DNA from: Leptasterias polaris
Taxonomy: Eukaryota > Echinodermata > Asteroidea > Forcipulatida > Asteriidae
Assembly (NCBI GenBank): GCA_037783415.1
Contig: JAZGTN010000069.1
Span: 1-64,000, forward strand
Reading direction: 5' to 3'
Length of the DNA stretch: 64,000 nucleotides
The translations under genes were made by a program, and so were the position numbers. How positions within the stretch are numbered: the first letter of the stretch is position 1; each line of letters begins with the position of its first letter. Of the stretch, positions 53,090 to 64,000 are shown piece after piece. The notes beneath the pieces were generated by a model. It ran no database searches. It had not been told where the DNA came from and saw nothing but the letters and a program-made list of their open reading frames with translations.

Positions 53090-55640
53090 CAGTTAGGTCA
53101 AGAGATTACACCAATAGGTCAAAGGTCAAATGCTTAAAATCAAAGAGAAATTTGTGCATAAGGAAGGTATGCAGTTGCAAAGTTAAACAAGTGATAACTT
53201 GGGGTTGAACCCCTCCCTAGCACCAGCAAAATATCTCTTAAATTGGTGGCTACAGCTACGGCAACGACTAGATTTCTTCATTATCATGCATCATAAGTAT
53301 AGTGCATAGCCACACCCTTAGCAACAGTAGCTGTCAATTCGGACACTGCCTCTTATTGGTCCTTATATACACCAATACATGTACAGCTCAGCAAGTCTGA
53401 TTGTCCTCCAAAGACAGCCATCACATCCCGCAAGAGATATTTGCATGGAGCTATGGAGAGGATGTGTATTTTCTCCATGCAAAGATTTAAATCCTAATGA
53501 AGAAACTGTCGGCATTCTCCAATTTCCAAGAAAACAATTACAGACTGTGAAACACTCATCCATGTAGCCGAGTGGCAGTTTTCATGCAGCTGTCAAAATC
53601 AGGAACAAGTGAGAATTTAAACACAAAAACTTGTTAATGAAATACCTGGCAAGATTACTTCCCTCATTTTGTGGCATCACAATTGTTTTGAAAAATAAGC
53701 AGATCCATTCCACATGAACTATATAAGACTGTGATTCTCAGTGATATATTTTATGTGTAAATTTAGTCAACAGTTAACTTATTTCTCTTTATTAATCACT
53801 GCCACTGTTTGTTTTCCCACCAGTAGATCGCATACTAACAATCGGGCAAAACCATTCAACAATCACCACTTCAGAATCTTCTTAGTGATGATTTCATTTG
53901 GACTCCCTGTTCATTTTAGAGAATGGTAACCATTCACAACCCTTTCATACTTATTGCTGATTTTGACAGAGAGGGGTCACAAAGGTGACGTTCTAATGCC
54001 AATCATTTCTGCACATGCGATGCCTTCTGATTGCTACTACAAAGGTATGGTATTACCAATACTTCAATCGCTTAAAGGGTTGGAAGAGCATTAGTTTGTA
54101 AAAGAGTGCAGTCATGCCAATCGTCATGCTTCAATCTGTAAATTAATAAGCATTAAACAGCCAACAAAAATTATGCTTTATAATACAGAGAAAGTACATT
54201 ATACTGTCTTTTGGAACAGTAACGTACTTGATCAATGCACCCTCAAGTTTTCATAGGCTGTACGTGTTATTACCATGTTTACTTGCCACCAATGGATGGG
54301 TGAGGTGATATCATGGAGTGATGGAAAAGTTAAAAACCTAACTGCATACTAAAATGTGTCCTTACATAAACTTGTTCAGCTCTGAGAAATGAATGCTACT
54401 TTAGTTACTTTAGTTACAGAAATTCACTTTTGCTTCTTTACAAAAGCCATGACTTGTTACTCATTTCAATGGGGTGTTTCTTTTATGTACACTTTTCCTG
54501 AGCTAGACTTTACTCAAACATATGTACTCTCTTTAATATAAGACATTTTTGATGAACTTTTCACTCCAATTTAAAAAGACTCATCACATAAACATATCTC
54601 TGAGAGCTTGGCAACGAATTGAACTTTGGAATATGCTGAAAGGTGAGAATATTGTGACATATGATTGTTTACACAAAAATACTCATTCAAAATTGATTGT
54701 ATAGTGAAGATATAAGGCGTTTAGATAAATAACCTGATAGCGCAATGTAGTTGAAACTACTTTGACAAAATCACTGGGTGCACTGCAGAAATACTTTTAA
54801 AAGACTGTCAATCTCATTTATCTAATCAATTTTTTTCATACCATTAATTCAGAAAAAGAATTAGGGCCACATATTTAAGAAAAAGGTGCATAACTGTTTG
54901 ATGCAAGAATTACTCAGAAATTGCATTTTTCATTTTCCGATTCTGACTTTGACATCAAACTTTCATACTTAGTTTTCATAGTTTTCTTGCAACACAATTC
55001 GGCACACTATTGCTTCCAACCATTTTGCTTTGCACACTTTCGTTATGCTCTTTCTGCCTGTCACACAATGAAAAGTATTTCTTAACTTACTATTTGGATT
55101 ACGATAGTGTGGAGTGAAGTTCATGATGAGCTGTTATGTGCAATCTCTGAGCAATGATACAATGTATGTCATTGGTGTAAAAATGTGTGTTCTGTAAAGC
55201 ATGTGGACTTGACATAACTTTTTAGATTATCTTGAATCACACAATTTAAGACAGCTTGATCAAATGTATCTTTTTTTAAATGTGGTGATAAAGATGACTA
55301 TGTGCTGTGCATTTCAAGGTAAACATTGTGCAATATTCCCTATAATCGCAATGGGGTATTTGTAAAGATTTTAAAGATTATCTGATAACTGATATTGTAA
55401 ATTCAATACAAATACTTGTCAATGAAGGTTATCTCCAGAATTACTCATGATAGTGTTGACTAACAAATAGGCTAAGATTTCTGTAAAAATCATGTTAACT
55501 GCCATCTTATATTTACAGGGGGATCATTCAAGGACAAGTTATAAACTTACAGAGTTTGTTGAAAGAGACCTACATGTACATGTACAATCTTTGATACACC
55601 ATAATGTTGATTGATTTGTGCATTGCCAAATTTTATTATG
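53090..55640. other. No supported gene; probable intron or upstream region
   Basis: Short frames only (53379-53567 plus, 53363-53563 minus). No exon matching the EF-hand frame was recognised. Confidence 0.35.
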
Positions 55641-55659
55641 TTTTTTTAGCGGTTCCGAC

Positions 55660-56502
55660 CTACTGTCGGAACAGGTATTGTTTTCGTCGAGATTTTTATT
55701 ATTAGCTGTTCCGACGTAGCGGTCGGAACAGCTATTGTTTTCGTCAGGATTTTTATTTGTTTTTCTTATTATTATTATTATTCTTTCCTTCCGCCAAAAC
55801 GCCATAGGTTTAATACACGTATTTTGTCAGTTCCAAAGATCATACTTGGCTTATACACAACCGAAGTTCAAACTTTTTTCAGTTATAGACTCCTTGTGCA
55901 CCGTGACCCCATGTTGACCTTTACTTCCGGGTCAACCGGAAGTGAGACCATATCTCAAAAACTACACAACCGAAGTTCAAACTTTTTTTCAGTTATAGAC
56001 TCCTTGGGCATTGGAGATTAGCCTTGGGTAACCGTGACCCCATGTTGACCTTTACTTCCGGGTCAACCGGAAGTGAGACCATATCTCAAGAACTACACAA
56101 CCGTTTTTCAAACTTTTTTCAGTTATATAATCCTTGGGTAACCGTGACCCCATATTGACCTTTACTTCTGGGTCAACCAGAAGTGGGACCATATCTCAAG
56201 AACTACACACCCTATTTTCAATTTCTTTTCAGTTATAAACCCTTTGAGCATTAATTGTTAGACAAGGGTTACCATGACCCCATGTTGACCTTTATTTCTG
56301 GTTTAAAAGCTCCTTTCGATTCAGTATCAGAATGATGACCAGGTTTAGGTTTTTAGGCACAATCAAAGTCAAAATGAAGGTCTGTCAAAGATCAAGAGTC
56401 TTCTATCTCAAAGTCAGGCTCACTTTAGAGGTTTGGAGCGTTTCATCAAAGTAAAAAAAAACGGAACAGCTTTGTGTTTGTTCACAAACACCTAGTGTCT
56501 AG
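55660..56502 (+). mobile_element. Helitron-like element, plus strand, first copy
   Basis: It ends in a hairpin (GTGTTTGT/ACAAACAC, 56474-56491), seven bases, CTAG (56499-56502) and a host T. At the 5' side two palindromes, GGTTCCGAC..GTCGGAACA and TAGCTGTTCCGAC..GTCGGAACAGCTA, stand in tandem (about 55650-55735). CGGAACAGCTTTG just before the 3' hairpin repeats the same sub-terminal motif. Non-coding. Confidence 0.65.
55850..56290. repeat. ~135-bp tandem repeats with paired ETS-like sites
   Basis: About four units, of 100-135 bases, have landmarks CCCCATGTTGACCTTTACTTC, trimmed here to its core GTTGACCTTTACTTC, then the palindrome ACTTCCGG..CCGGAAGT and ACCATATCTCAA. Units 3 and 4 carry point changes in the palindrome. 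Confidence 0.8.
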
Positions 56503-58015
56503 TTTTTCTTATACTTGTTTCCACCTAAATCCCATAGCATTTGTACACGTTTTTTGTTGGCACCTAATATCCTAAAGTGTAAATATAAAAGAGTTAAATC
56601 TTATATCAAATTGAAGCTTAGTACATAAACTTAACTCTAAATGTAATAAATGTTAAAATTCTTAATTAATTAGCTACTTACAGCAAGGTGAATATTTAAT
56701 TAGCCAACCTTGTAAGCACCATATCTCAAAAAGTATACCCCGATCCCCAAACTTTTTTCAGTTCTGGACTTGTCTTGTAGTGTAGATGTTAGTTCTGGCC
56801 TAACATTACCCGTCACGTCATCATGACGTCATATTTGTAGGCATGTTTTCTTTTTGTGTACAAAGTGTAAACGTTTGGTAACGTTGGGTGGTTCAAAACA
56901 CAATATTTTCAAAATAATTTAATTGTTAGTTTCCTGATTTAATTTACATACATTTTTTTGAAAAGTGAAATACTTTTTATAAGTGATGTTCCGAGCCAAA
57001 AAAATTAATCAAAGCACCGCTATAATTAGCCATAATTAACCATTAATTAGTCCTGGCACCATGGCTACAACGCCTTACTTTTTTAAAATATATCCAGTCA
57101 CCTTCAATCATCAGTTAAATTAGTATATGGTTCGCACACTGAAGCCTACTAAGAATGGGACTTGCTCAGCCCACCTTGTATTAGATTTCAGATGTCTTGG
57201 ATTAAAATTCTTAATTAATTAATCATGTGACAGCGGTGTGAATATTTAATTAGCTAAATTTGAGCTATCACATCTCAAGAAGTATACATCCGATCCTCAA
57301 ACTTTTTTCAGTTCTTGACTTGTCTTGTATTGTATTGTAGTTAGTTCTGGCCAAACATTACCCGTCACGTCATAATGACGTCACTATTTGCGCGTTTCCA
57401 TCTGTGTACAAACCGCATGGCGCTATAAGTGTAAATGTTTTGCTGGTCAAAAACACAATATTTTCAAAATAAATTAAATTGGAATAAGTTGCATATCATC
57501 GTGTTCCTTATCAAATTTGTTATTATGAAAAAAAATATTTTGTTTTACTGTGACGTCATCAGGTGTCAAATTACGGTAATTCAAAGTTTATTACTCAAAA
57601 AATCATATCTCCTGAACCACAAGTCATAAAATTGTAATGTTTGTTTTGTATGGTAGCTTTCAACACTTGCGACATTTTATTCAAACCAACGACCTTACTT
57701 TGACCTTTATTTCCGGTCTAAACAGGAAGCTTAAAACTTGAGATAATCATATCTCCTGAACCACATGTCATAAAGATGTTATGTCTGTGTTGTATTGTAG
57801 CTTGCAACACTTGCGAAATTTTATTCAAAACGATCACCTAATTTGGACCTTTACTTCCGGTCTTAACAGGAAGCTCAAACATTGAGATAATCATCTCCTG
57901 AACCACATGTCATAAGGTCGTAATGTTTGTGATTTCTTGTTTATTGTAAAAAAAAATTATCAATCAGAAAACCGGAACACAGCTTCGTGTTTGTTCATAA
58001 ACACCTAATGTCTAG
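56503..58015 (+). mobile_element. Helitron-like element, plus strand, second copy
   Basis: It ends in GTGTTTGTTCATAAACAC, a short spacer and CTAG (58012-58015) before T. It contains a diverged duplication (about 56690-56830 and 57200-57390, both with CCCGTCACGTCAT) and a roughly 140-bp tandem repeat at 57600-57900 (TCATATCTCCTGAACCACA). It may be the continuation of the first copy, with an extra 3' end, rather than a separate insertion. Confidence 0.55.
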
Positions 58016-58019
58016 TTAT

Positions 58020-59200
58020 TTCATTGTTGTTGGTTGTGATTTGGCCAGTGTTCCATTTATAACGGTGAGGGAGTCAGAAATTGTTATTTTTTGTCCACAG
58101 AGTTCAACTTTACACTACTTTTTGTAAAGAAATTTTAATATAGGCCTATACCCTTTTTTCGCTCCTTCAATCATCCTTGCATTGAGAGAAAGAAGTATAA
58201 ATGTAATCTATTTTTATTATTATGTGAAGGTCCATGGCTCTTGGACAATTTATCCAAACACTGTCCTGGAACATACTTTCCTCAGACACATTTGTCTAAG
58301 TTGATTTAAGTGTACCTATGTATACTTATAAAGCATGGTAAGTCATGAATTTACTTTGCAGTAGCTTTTGAACTTAAAAATTCTGTTGCACAAACTTTAA
58401 GTGGAAGGCAATAGCAATGCAAAAATGTGTTTACTTTGCAGTTAAACCTGAAAGCATTATTTTGACAAATTCAAATGTTCGTCTTCCATTAGTATTTAGT
58501 TGGTATGATACAATGCGTACTGGAATAAATTGTGCCGTGGGGTAGGTTCAAAATTAAAATAAAACTTGCAATAGGTGGTTAGCATGTGCTCAATTATTTG
58601 TTAAGGCAACCCTAATGTTGTTAGCATGGTCGTTTTGATTGGGTTCTCCTCGTACAAAAATGAGCAAACAATGTTTAAAGTGCTGGAGTTAGGGTTGCAG
58701 GGTCGAGAAAGGGTAGTGGTGGCATCATGGAGGGGTGTTTGAACTGTTCAATTGGCAATAACTTGCAATATTTTTGCTTAAAGATGTTAGCTCTTGTTGA
58801 TAGTAAAGGATGGTGCAAGTTACAATTAGGCTTAGTATCCTGTGATGGTGAAGTGAACAATTTCAAAATATGAGCATATAAAATTACAAAATATGAATAT
58901 GAATATGAATATGAATATGAATATAGGTAGCTATACCGTCTAAGACCAGTTCATACTGTACTTTCCAGCAACCAAGGTTTTGAAAGAGAAACAAGGTGTC
59001 AAAATGAGAGGTTCTTTAAACTTTTCACCAAAAATGTTTCTCTTTATTTGTGTTTGTGACAAGTACATGAACTGGTCTTTACCAATAGCTATGAGGATGT
59101 TAACCCTTGACCCTAATTGCAGAACCCTTGCAGGCATTAAGCAGAATGCAGTGGGGTTAAAAATGACATGATGGCTTAGGTGCACATATATTTTAGTGGG
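58020..59200. other. No supported gene
   Basis: Short frames only; an (ATATGA)n microsatellite lies at about 58890-58924. Confidence 0.4.
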
Positions 59201-59207
59201 GATAATA

Positions 59208-59364
59208 GACCCCTTGCATATGGACGCCATCACCGAGGTCAAACATTGGAAATGCGCAAGTGTGTATACGTGGCACACACAACTGTCAGCCAACGACAGC
59301 TCTCCCTCTGACCTCAGTGTGGACGTTGTTTGACATGAGCTTGTGACGTCTTATGCAAGGAGTC
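59208..59364. mobile_element. Probable 157-bp MITE
   Basis: GACCCCTTGCATA at the left and its imperfect inverse TATGCAAGGAGTC at the right enclose GC-richer sequence. A target duplication was not resolved. Confidence 0.45.
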
Positions 59365-59770
59365 TTTTGCATGGTGCACATGCAAGCTGCAGCTGCTGAA
59401 TTAAAAATCGCCCACACTAACATTTGACAGTGAGATTACCAACCATTAAAAACCACTCACACGGATTGTGTAAATGATGTAACTCATGCACAGAACTTCC
59501 GTATACTGTGTAGATACAATCACCACAGTACACAATATCAAATTGTTGGCTGGCATAGCGTATCCATCAATCAAAACCCAAGTGAATGATAGTAAATGGT
59601 CAGACAGTAGGGTGGTTAATGGTGACTTTGTGCATGAAGGAATTCAAACATGCTGCAATGATACATACTTTCATGGTCTGTAGAGGAATCGGGACGAGAC
59701 GGACACATTCATCATAAAACAAGGAGGAAGAAATCACAAAGCAATGAAATAAACAGCAATGTCTTCCAAA

Positions 59771-59969
59771 CCAGGGCCCAATTTCATAGAGCTGCTTAAG
59801 CACAAAAGGTAGCTAAGCACATCAAAATTATGCTTACCAGGATAGGGTTATCAGCCAAAATAGCATGTCACATACAGAATCTGTGACTGGTATCCTGCTT
59901 GTTTTTTGCTTTGCAGAAATTTTGTAAGCACTATTTTCTGCTTAAGCAGCTCTATGAGATTGGGCCCAG
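59771..59969. mobile_element. 199-bp MITE with ~30-bp TIR
   Basis: The left GGGCCCAATTTCATAGAGCT and the following GCTTAAGCA are inverted at the right end with one mismatch (AATCTCATAG). No coding sequence and no clear target duplication. Confidence 0.8.
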
Positions 59970-60020
59970 AATGAGATTTCCTGTTCAATCCCAAGTCTAA
60001 ATGAAATAATATCAATAAAT

Positions 60021-60311
60021 CCCCCCCCCCCACAGTAGTGTGGGTGGGGTCTACGAGTGAATACTTGCCTGTAGAGCGTCCCGCCCTCCTTCCCCACTAT
60101 CCTCGATGAATCCGAGTGTCTGTATCCTTATATGGCGCTCGAGAAAAGGGGACGTTCACGGGGCACGCATGCGCGGCCTATATGGGGCCGCCTCAGGAGG
60201 GCGCTAGTGGCAAACTCTTAGCGATTATACCTGCCGGTCTAGGATATATGCAAATGTAGTGGGGGGACTCTACTTCGCTCATACATTACCTGTAGAGCGA
60301 ATTACTACATT
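60021..60311. repeat. Terminal repeat and internal complementary remnant of the second DIRS
   Basis: From 60021, CACAGTAGTGTGGGTGGGG, CCTGTAGAGCG and CCTCCTTCCCCACTAT lead into GCGCTCGAGAAAAG, GAGGGCGCTAG, AAACTCTTAGC, CCTGCCGG and GTAGTGGGGGGA. They are in the same plus orientation as the right end of the first DIRS, although the coding of this copy is minus. From about 60268 CTCTACTTCGCTC and ACCTGTAGAGCGAAT match the other outer terminus. Confidence 0.75.
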
Positions 60312-60475
60312 CGCAGAATCGCACCGGATAATGGTGGAGGGTCTACGAGATGCAGCAATAAACAGAGGGGCACGCCAACGTGAGAACCCCCTGGACCTGA
60401 AGCGGCGCCCACGGGCGCCGTCATGGCCCTAATCAAGCGTGACGCAGACACACCGTTATGGGTGTGTGCGCCGCA

Positions 60476-61830
60476 CTATTGACGGGAAGACCCCGGCTTG
60501 GGCGGGACGTACCGTTTGGTAGGAGCCCGGCTAGCCGATGTCAGGACTTCCCTTCCAGTTCTGCCCTCTGACTGCAGTACATCCCGTAGGTAACAGTCAG
60601 TATAGGTATTCGGCGTCTTCCAACAGGCAGCTTGGGTAATGTCGCCCAAAGATATGCCCCGAAAAAACGCCCACGATGTGGCCGCGGCCCGAACCTCGTG
60701 GGCTCGAATAGGCGCATCCGGGGAGACGTTAGTGTCCGAACGGATTGCCGAAATCAGCCAACGGCTAACCGTATCCCGCGACGCCGGCCCGTGAGGCGGG
60801 GTCGAGGTAATAAATAGGTGGGATTGAGCCATACGGAGCGTCTTCGTACGGCTGATATACCATTTAAGGGCCCGGACCGGGCACCAAAAACGATCCTCTG
60901 GGACAGATGACCGCAACTTAATGTCTGGGACAAAGATGTCCTGAGGAACAAACGACTCGGACTGGTTCTTCACTAGGAACCCGGTCCGGGGAATGAGGCG
61001 AACCCCATCAGGTTCCCACCTGATGTGGCCCGCCTCGATTGACAATGCATGGAGTTCGCTACGTCGGCGCGACGTAGCAAATGCCAGCAGGAATATGCCA
61101 CCTTGATGGACAGGTGGAGCAAAGTCGAACTGCCCATCAGCTCAAAAGGAGGCTCCGTTAGCGTAGAAAGTACGCTAGGGAGGTCCCAAGCCGGAACTAG
61201 CCGACGCGTTGGGGGTCGAGGGACAAACATGCCCTTCAGGAGTTGGCCGAGGGCCGGGTTGTCCGACACAGAGGTGCCATCGGGGAATCCCCTATGGACC
61301 GCTCCAATTGCTGACCGATAGTTTTTTACAGTGCCAATCGAGAGCTCGCTCTCGAACAGGGGCACAAGGAAGTCGGCAACATCCCCCAGAGAAGAATCAG
61401 GGGGATGAACAGACCGTCGTCTGCACCATCTAAAAAAGTAGCGTAGTCGGCTGTCATATACCCGCCGCGTGGAGGCCCTTCGGCTACGGGCTGCGATCGA
61501 CGCAGCTCGCTCAGAAAGGCCTGCCGAGCAGAGGGATTGTGTGACAACACCCAGCACATCAGGTGGAGATCCCGAGGACCTGGATGAAGAAAACCCGACC
61601 CCGGTTGGAGGAGGACATCCGCCTGTCGGGGCAGGACCACCGGTCGGTGGACCAGCAGCCTGATCAGCCGAGTAAACCAAGGTTGACGAGGCCAAAATGG
61701 AGCGATGAGAACCCGTGTGAGAACCCGTGGGACCAGCGAGAACGGGGGAAAAGCGTACGCTAATAGCCCGTCCCCCCGGAACGACAGGGCATCCGTCCGC
61801 CATGCGTTGGGGTCGTGACCCCTCGCGCAA
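60476..61830 (-). pseudogene. DIRS tyrosine recombinase, frameshifted
   Basis: The N-terminal half reads from about 61680 down (RASTRRVYDSRLRYFFRWC, LSIGTVKNYRSAIGAV). The frame breaks at the arginine box near 61070-61090. The C-terminal half is then open at 61045-60476 with HEVRAAATSWAF (HxxR) and a candidate Tyr in YTDCYLRDVL. Homologous blocks run in the same order as in the intact enzyme at 21447-23330. The copy is disrupted by at least one frameshift, so the protein is not expected to work. The break coincides with the end of the triplicated unit of the other element, but no duplication is present here. Confidence 0.85.
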
Positions 61831-61849
61831 TAGGTGGGGAGCTGGTGGT

Positions 61850-63249
61850 TGGTTCGCGAGGCGAACAAGTCCACGTGTGGCCGATCAATCAGTCGGAAGA
61901 GCGACTGAACGATCGGCGGCCGGATGGTCCATCCCCTGGACAGGGTGTCCGCCTCCACATTGTCGACGCCCGGGAGGTGCACTGCCGAGAGGTCGACCTT
62001 GTTGCGCATGCACCAGTGGAAGAGTTCCCACGTGTGTGCGCAAAGCAGGGGGGAAATGAGTGCCCCCCCTGGCGGTTGATGTAGGAGACTACCGTGGTGT
62101 TGTCGCACCGGATCTGCACCGCCTGTCCCACTACCAAGGATCGAAACTGTTCCAAGGCGTTGGCCACGGCCAACAACTCGAGGACGTTGATATGAGACAA
62201 GCGATGCTTGGGGCCCCAACAGCCTGCCGCCTGGCGGGGGTAGAGGGTGGCCCCCCAACCGGAAAGGGATGCGTCCGTCGTGACCGTCAGGCATGGGCAG
62301 GGCCTGTGAAAAGCCTTGCCCCCCCATCAGGTTGGCCCGGACCAGCCACCACCGCAGGTGGGGGACTAGCCAGGCCGTGACTGGAACGGAATGACTGATG
62401 TCGTGACGGTTGGGACGGTAGAATGTGAGCAGGTGCAACTGGATTGGTCGCATTCGCAGCCTGCAATAGTTTACCACATCCACCAGACTGGCCATCAGGC
62501 CCAACAGCCTGAGCCAGGCACGTGCCGGGGCCGTCTCGTCCCGTAGAAAAAGAGAAACGCACTGCTGAACATTCCGCAGGCGTTCCTCTGTAGGGCATGC
62601 CAGCCTCGATCGGAGATCGAGGGCCGCGCCTAGGAAGGTTAGGGACCGAGTCGGCAGCGGGTGCGACTTCTCGGGATTGATAAAAAATCCGAGATCAGCC
62701 GCCAGGCGCCATGTTTGTTGAAGCACCCCCGCCGCTGAGTGTTGCGATCGGCCCACCACGAGCCAGCCGTCGAGGTACATGAAGACCGAGACCCCTTGCT
62801 TCTGCAGCGCAGCACCAACCGCTCGAGCCACCCGGGTGAATACCCGAGGGGAGGTCGAGAGGCCGAAGGGGAGCACTGTGAATTCGTAGCGTGTCCCGTT
62901 GTATTGGAACCGCAGAAACTCCCAGTGCTCCCGTCTGACAGGGACATGCAGGTATGCGTCCTTCAGATCGAGGCTGGCCGCCCATGTTCCCGGATGGAGG
63001 GACTCGAGATTAGTCTTGAGTGTCTCCATCCGGAAGCGTCTGGGGCGGATGAACAGCTTTAGGTTGAGTATTGGACGCCACACGCCGGCGTCCTTCTTGG
63101 GGACCAAGAAGGACGTCGACATGAATCCCGACTGCATCCGCTGAGCGGGAAGAACCTGTATTGCGCCCTTTTCGAGGAGGGAGGAGAGCTCCCCCTCGAG
63201 AGACGCACGTTGGGCCGAGATCGGCGTAGGCCTTACCCTCATGTCCGAC

Positions 63250-63280
<31 letters not shown>

Positions 63281-63300
63281 CTCGTGAACTCGATCGCATA
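61850..63300 (-). pseudogene. DIRS RT-RNase H with altered catalytic motif
   Basis: RT blocks are readable: SGFMSTSFLVPKKD, GVWRPILNLKL (followed by a short deletion of the PLN-type residues), SLDLKDAYLHVPV and LPFGLSTSPRVFTRV. The active site reads MYLDGWLVVG: the second aspartate of YLDD is Gly (codon within 62766-62777), which should abolish polymerisation. RNase H is split between frames. SHINVLELLAVANALEQF and RCDNTTVVSYINRQGG are in one frame (62200-61889), while VDNVEADTLSRGW is in another. A 29-base G run at 63250-63278 encodes a proline run where the intact copy has seven C. Confidence 0.88.
63250..63278. repeat. 29-base poly-G run
   Basis: Uninterrupted G on the plus strand. The homologous spot in the intact DIRS (17872-17878) has seven C. 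The length is likely unstable in cells and in sequencing. Confidence 0.9.
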
Positions 63301-63389
63301 GCCGCGATCTATAGTCTCGAGCACCCACCGGTCGGACGTGACGTGAGTCCAGGACCCGATGAAGTCTTGCAGACGGCCCCCCACGGGTC

Positions 63390-64000
63390 CTAGGGTGGGG
63401 GGCCACCACCAGTCTGCGGAGTCACTTGCGCCAACCCCCGGGATAGCAGGGGGGGGGAGGCGCGAGGAAACCACGGCCGGCCTGCTGTCGTTGCTGGCCG
63501 GAGAATGCTTGGGGCTGGGCGGGCCGCGCACCCGACGGGTTGTCGGCACGGCCACGAAAACTCCCCGTTTGCCTTCACCGGTCTGCGCCGAGGGATGGTA
63601 AACGTTGTATTCTTAGGCTGAGAAGGGGGCTTTGCGGTTGAAGGCTTCTTTAGATTAATTTTCTCAGTCGTTTTCAACCGCTTGGCCTCGGCTCGCATCA
63701 ATTCCTCGAACTGGCCTGCAAAGAGATCCATGCCGGCGAGTGAAAGATCCTCAAAACGCTTGCGCGCCGCAGGACAGGGACAGGAACAATGTGTCCAACA
63801 CATTCCCGCGATGGGCCGAGGTCATCAGAGCGGAGATGCATGCGAACTGGTCAAGGACCACACGCAACCCCTGATCCAAGCTGGGACCGCTCCGTCATCG
63901 TCCAAACCCAAGACCAAATACTCCGAAAGGAGTAGAAGGAAAGAGGTGGAGCGCATACCGAAGCGGGAGGCGGTGTCGGATTTCCTCAACGTCTCCTCGA
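63390..64000 (-). pseudogene. DIRS Gag-like C-terminus, partial
   Basis: The minus strand carries FLLLLSEYLVLG (about 63920) and, in a frame open 63803-63390, FEDLSLAGMDLFAGQFEE followed by EAKRLKTTEKINLKK and a basic IPRRRPVKANG. These are collinear with the C-terminal Gag frame of the first copy (17009-17728). It supports that frame as genuine. The N-terminal part lies beyond the window edge, and the frame is shifted between the two blocks. Confidence 0.8.

Larger units (their letters stand above)
60021..64000 (-). mobile_element. Second DIRS-type retrotransposon, decayed, runs off the right edge
   Basis: It has the same organisation and protein blocks as the element at 15263-23891 but lies on the minus strand and is diverged. 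Recombinase is at 60476-61830, RNase H and RT at about 61850-63300, and the Gag C-terminus from 63390 to the window end. It carries several frameshifts and a mutated RT active site, so it is not functional. The far terminus is outside the window. Confidence 0.9.

Noticed and set aside
53379..53567. Possible extra exon of the EF-hand gene region
   Set aside because: It is open on both strands, but splice sites and phase do not fit the minus-strand gene.
58940..59293. 117-codon minus frame with a plausible hydrophobic start
   Set aside because: It overlaps a MITE, and no splice, domain or composition support was found.
61049..63601. Plus-strand frames of 60-110 codons across the second DIRS
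   Set aside because: Shadows of the minus-strand RT and recombinase pseudogenes.

Overview
The window looks like repeat-rich intergenic and intronic DNA of a metazoan. The best guess is a marine deuterostome, probably an echinoderm and possibly a sea star. This rests on intron/exon structure, TTAGGG-type interstitial telomeric repeats, several tRNA-derived SINE fragments, TTAA-flanked MITEs, Helitron-like elements, a CR1/L2-type LINE and two DIRS-type (tyrosine recombinase) retrotransposons. The taxonomic call is inference from repeat types; no species-specific marker was read. Only one host protein gene is well supported: four phase-compatible exons of an EF-hand protein on the minus strand (49167-53071).

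Positions 690-27528 are a set of nested insertions. A dead minus-strand LINE is cut into three pieces (27528-27184, 14874-14153, 3211-690) whose reading resumes across each cut. Insertion 1 (3212-14152, 10.9 kb) has an 18-bp terminal inverted repeat (TIR) and is packed at both ends with CACAGTG/CACTGTG minisatellites. It carries a Helitron-like cluster (6000-10740) and a smaller TIR element (12383-13719) inserted in its right satellite. Insertion 2 (14875-27183, 12.3 kb) has a TIR and sub-terminal CACTC/GAGTG repeats. It carries a DIRS retrotransposon (15263-23891), a candidate promoter with spliced exons (24020-25440) and two foldback/TTAA MITEs. None of the three TIR insertions shows a clear target-site duplication, and no transposase was found.

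The DIRS copy has Gag-like, RT-RNase H and tyrosine recombinase reading frames. It also has inverted terminal repeats and an internal complementary region whose two halves pair with the two outer ends. A 1325-bp segment covering RNase H and the N-terminal half of the recombinase is present in three tandem, nearly identical copies, which creates recombinase/RNase H chimeric reading frames.

Positions 27529-48700 are AT-rich and nearly gene-free: MITEs, SINE/tRNA-like fragments, a LINE 3' end with a (GAA)n tail (43820-44222), two long palindromes, minisatellites, and a 1.2-kb array mixing TTAGGG hexamers with a fragment of a local MITE (41085-42256). A few exon-like islands with good splice sites (33950-37347) may be a non-coding transcript.

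Positions 48700-60000 hold the EF-hand gene end, a hAT-type non-autonomous transposon with an 8-bp duplication in one intron, two tandem plus-strand Helitron-like elements (55660-58015) and two MITEs. From 60021 to the right edge lies a second, decayed DIRS copy on the minus strand. It has frameshifts, a G in place of the second catalytic aspartate of the RT motif, a 29-base G run and an apparently flipped terminal repeat.
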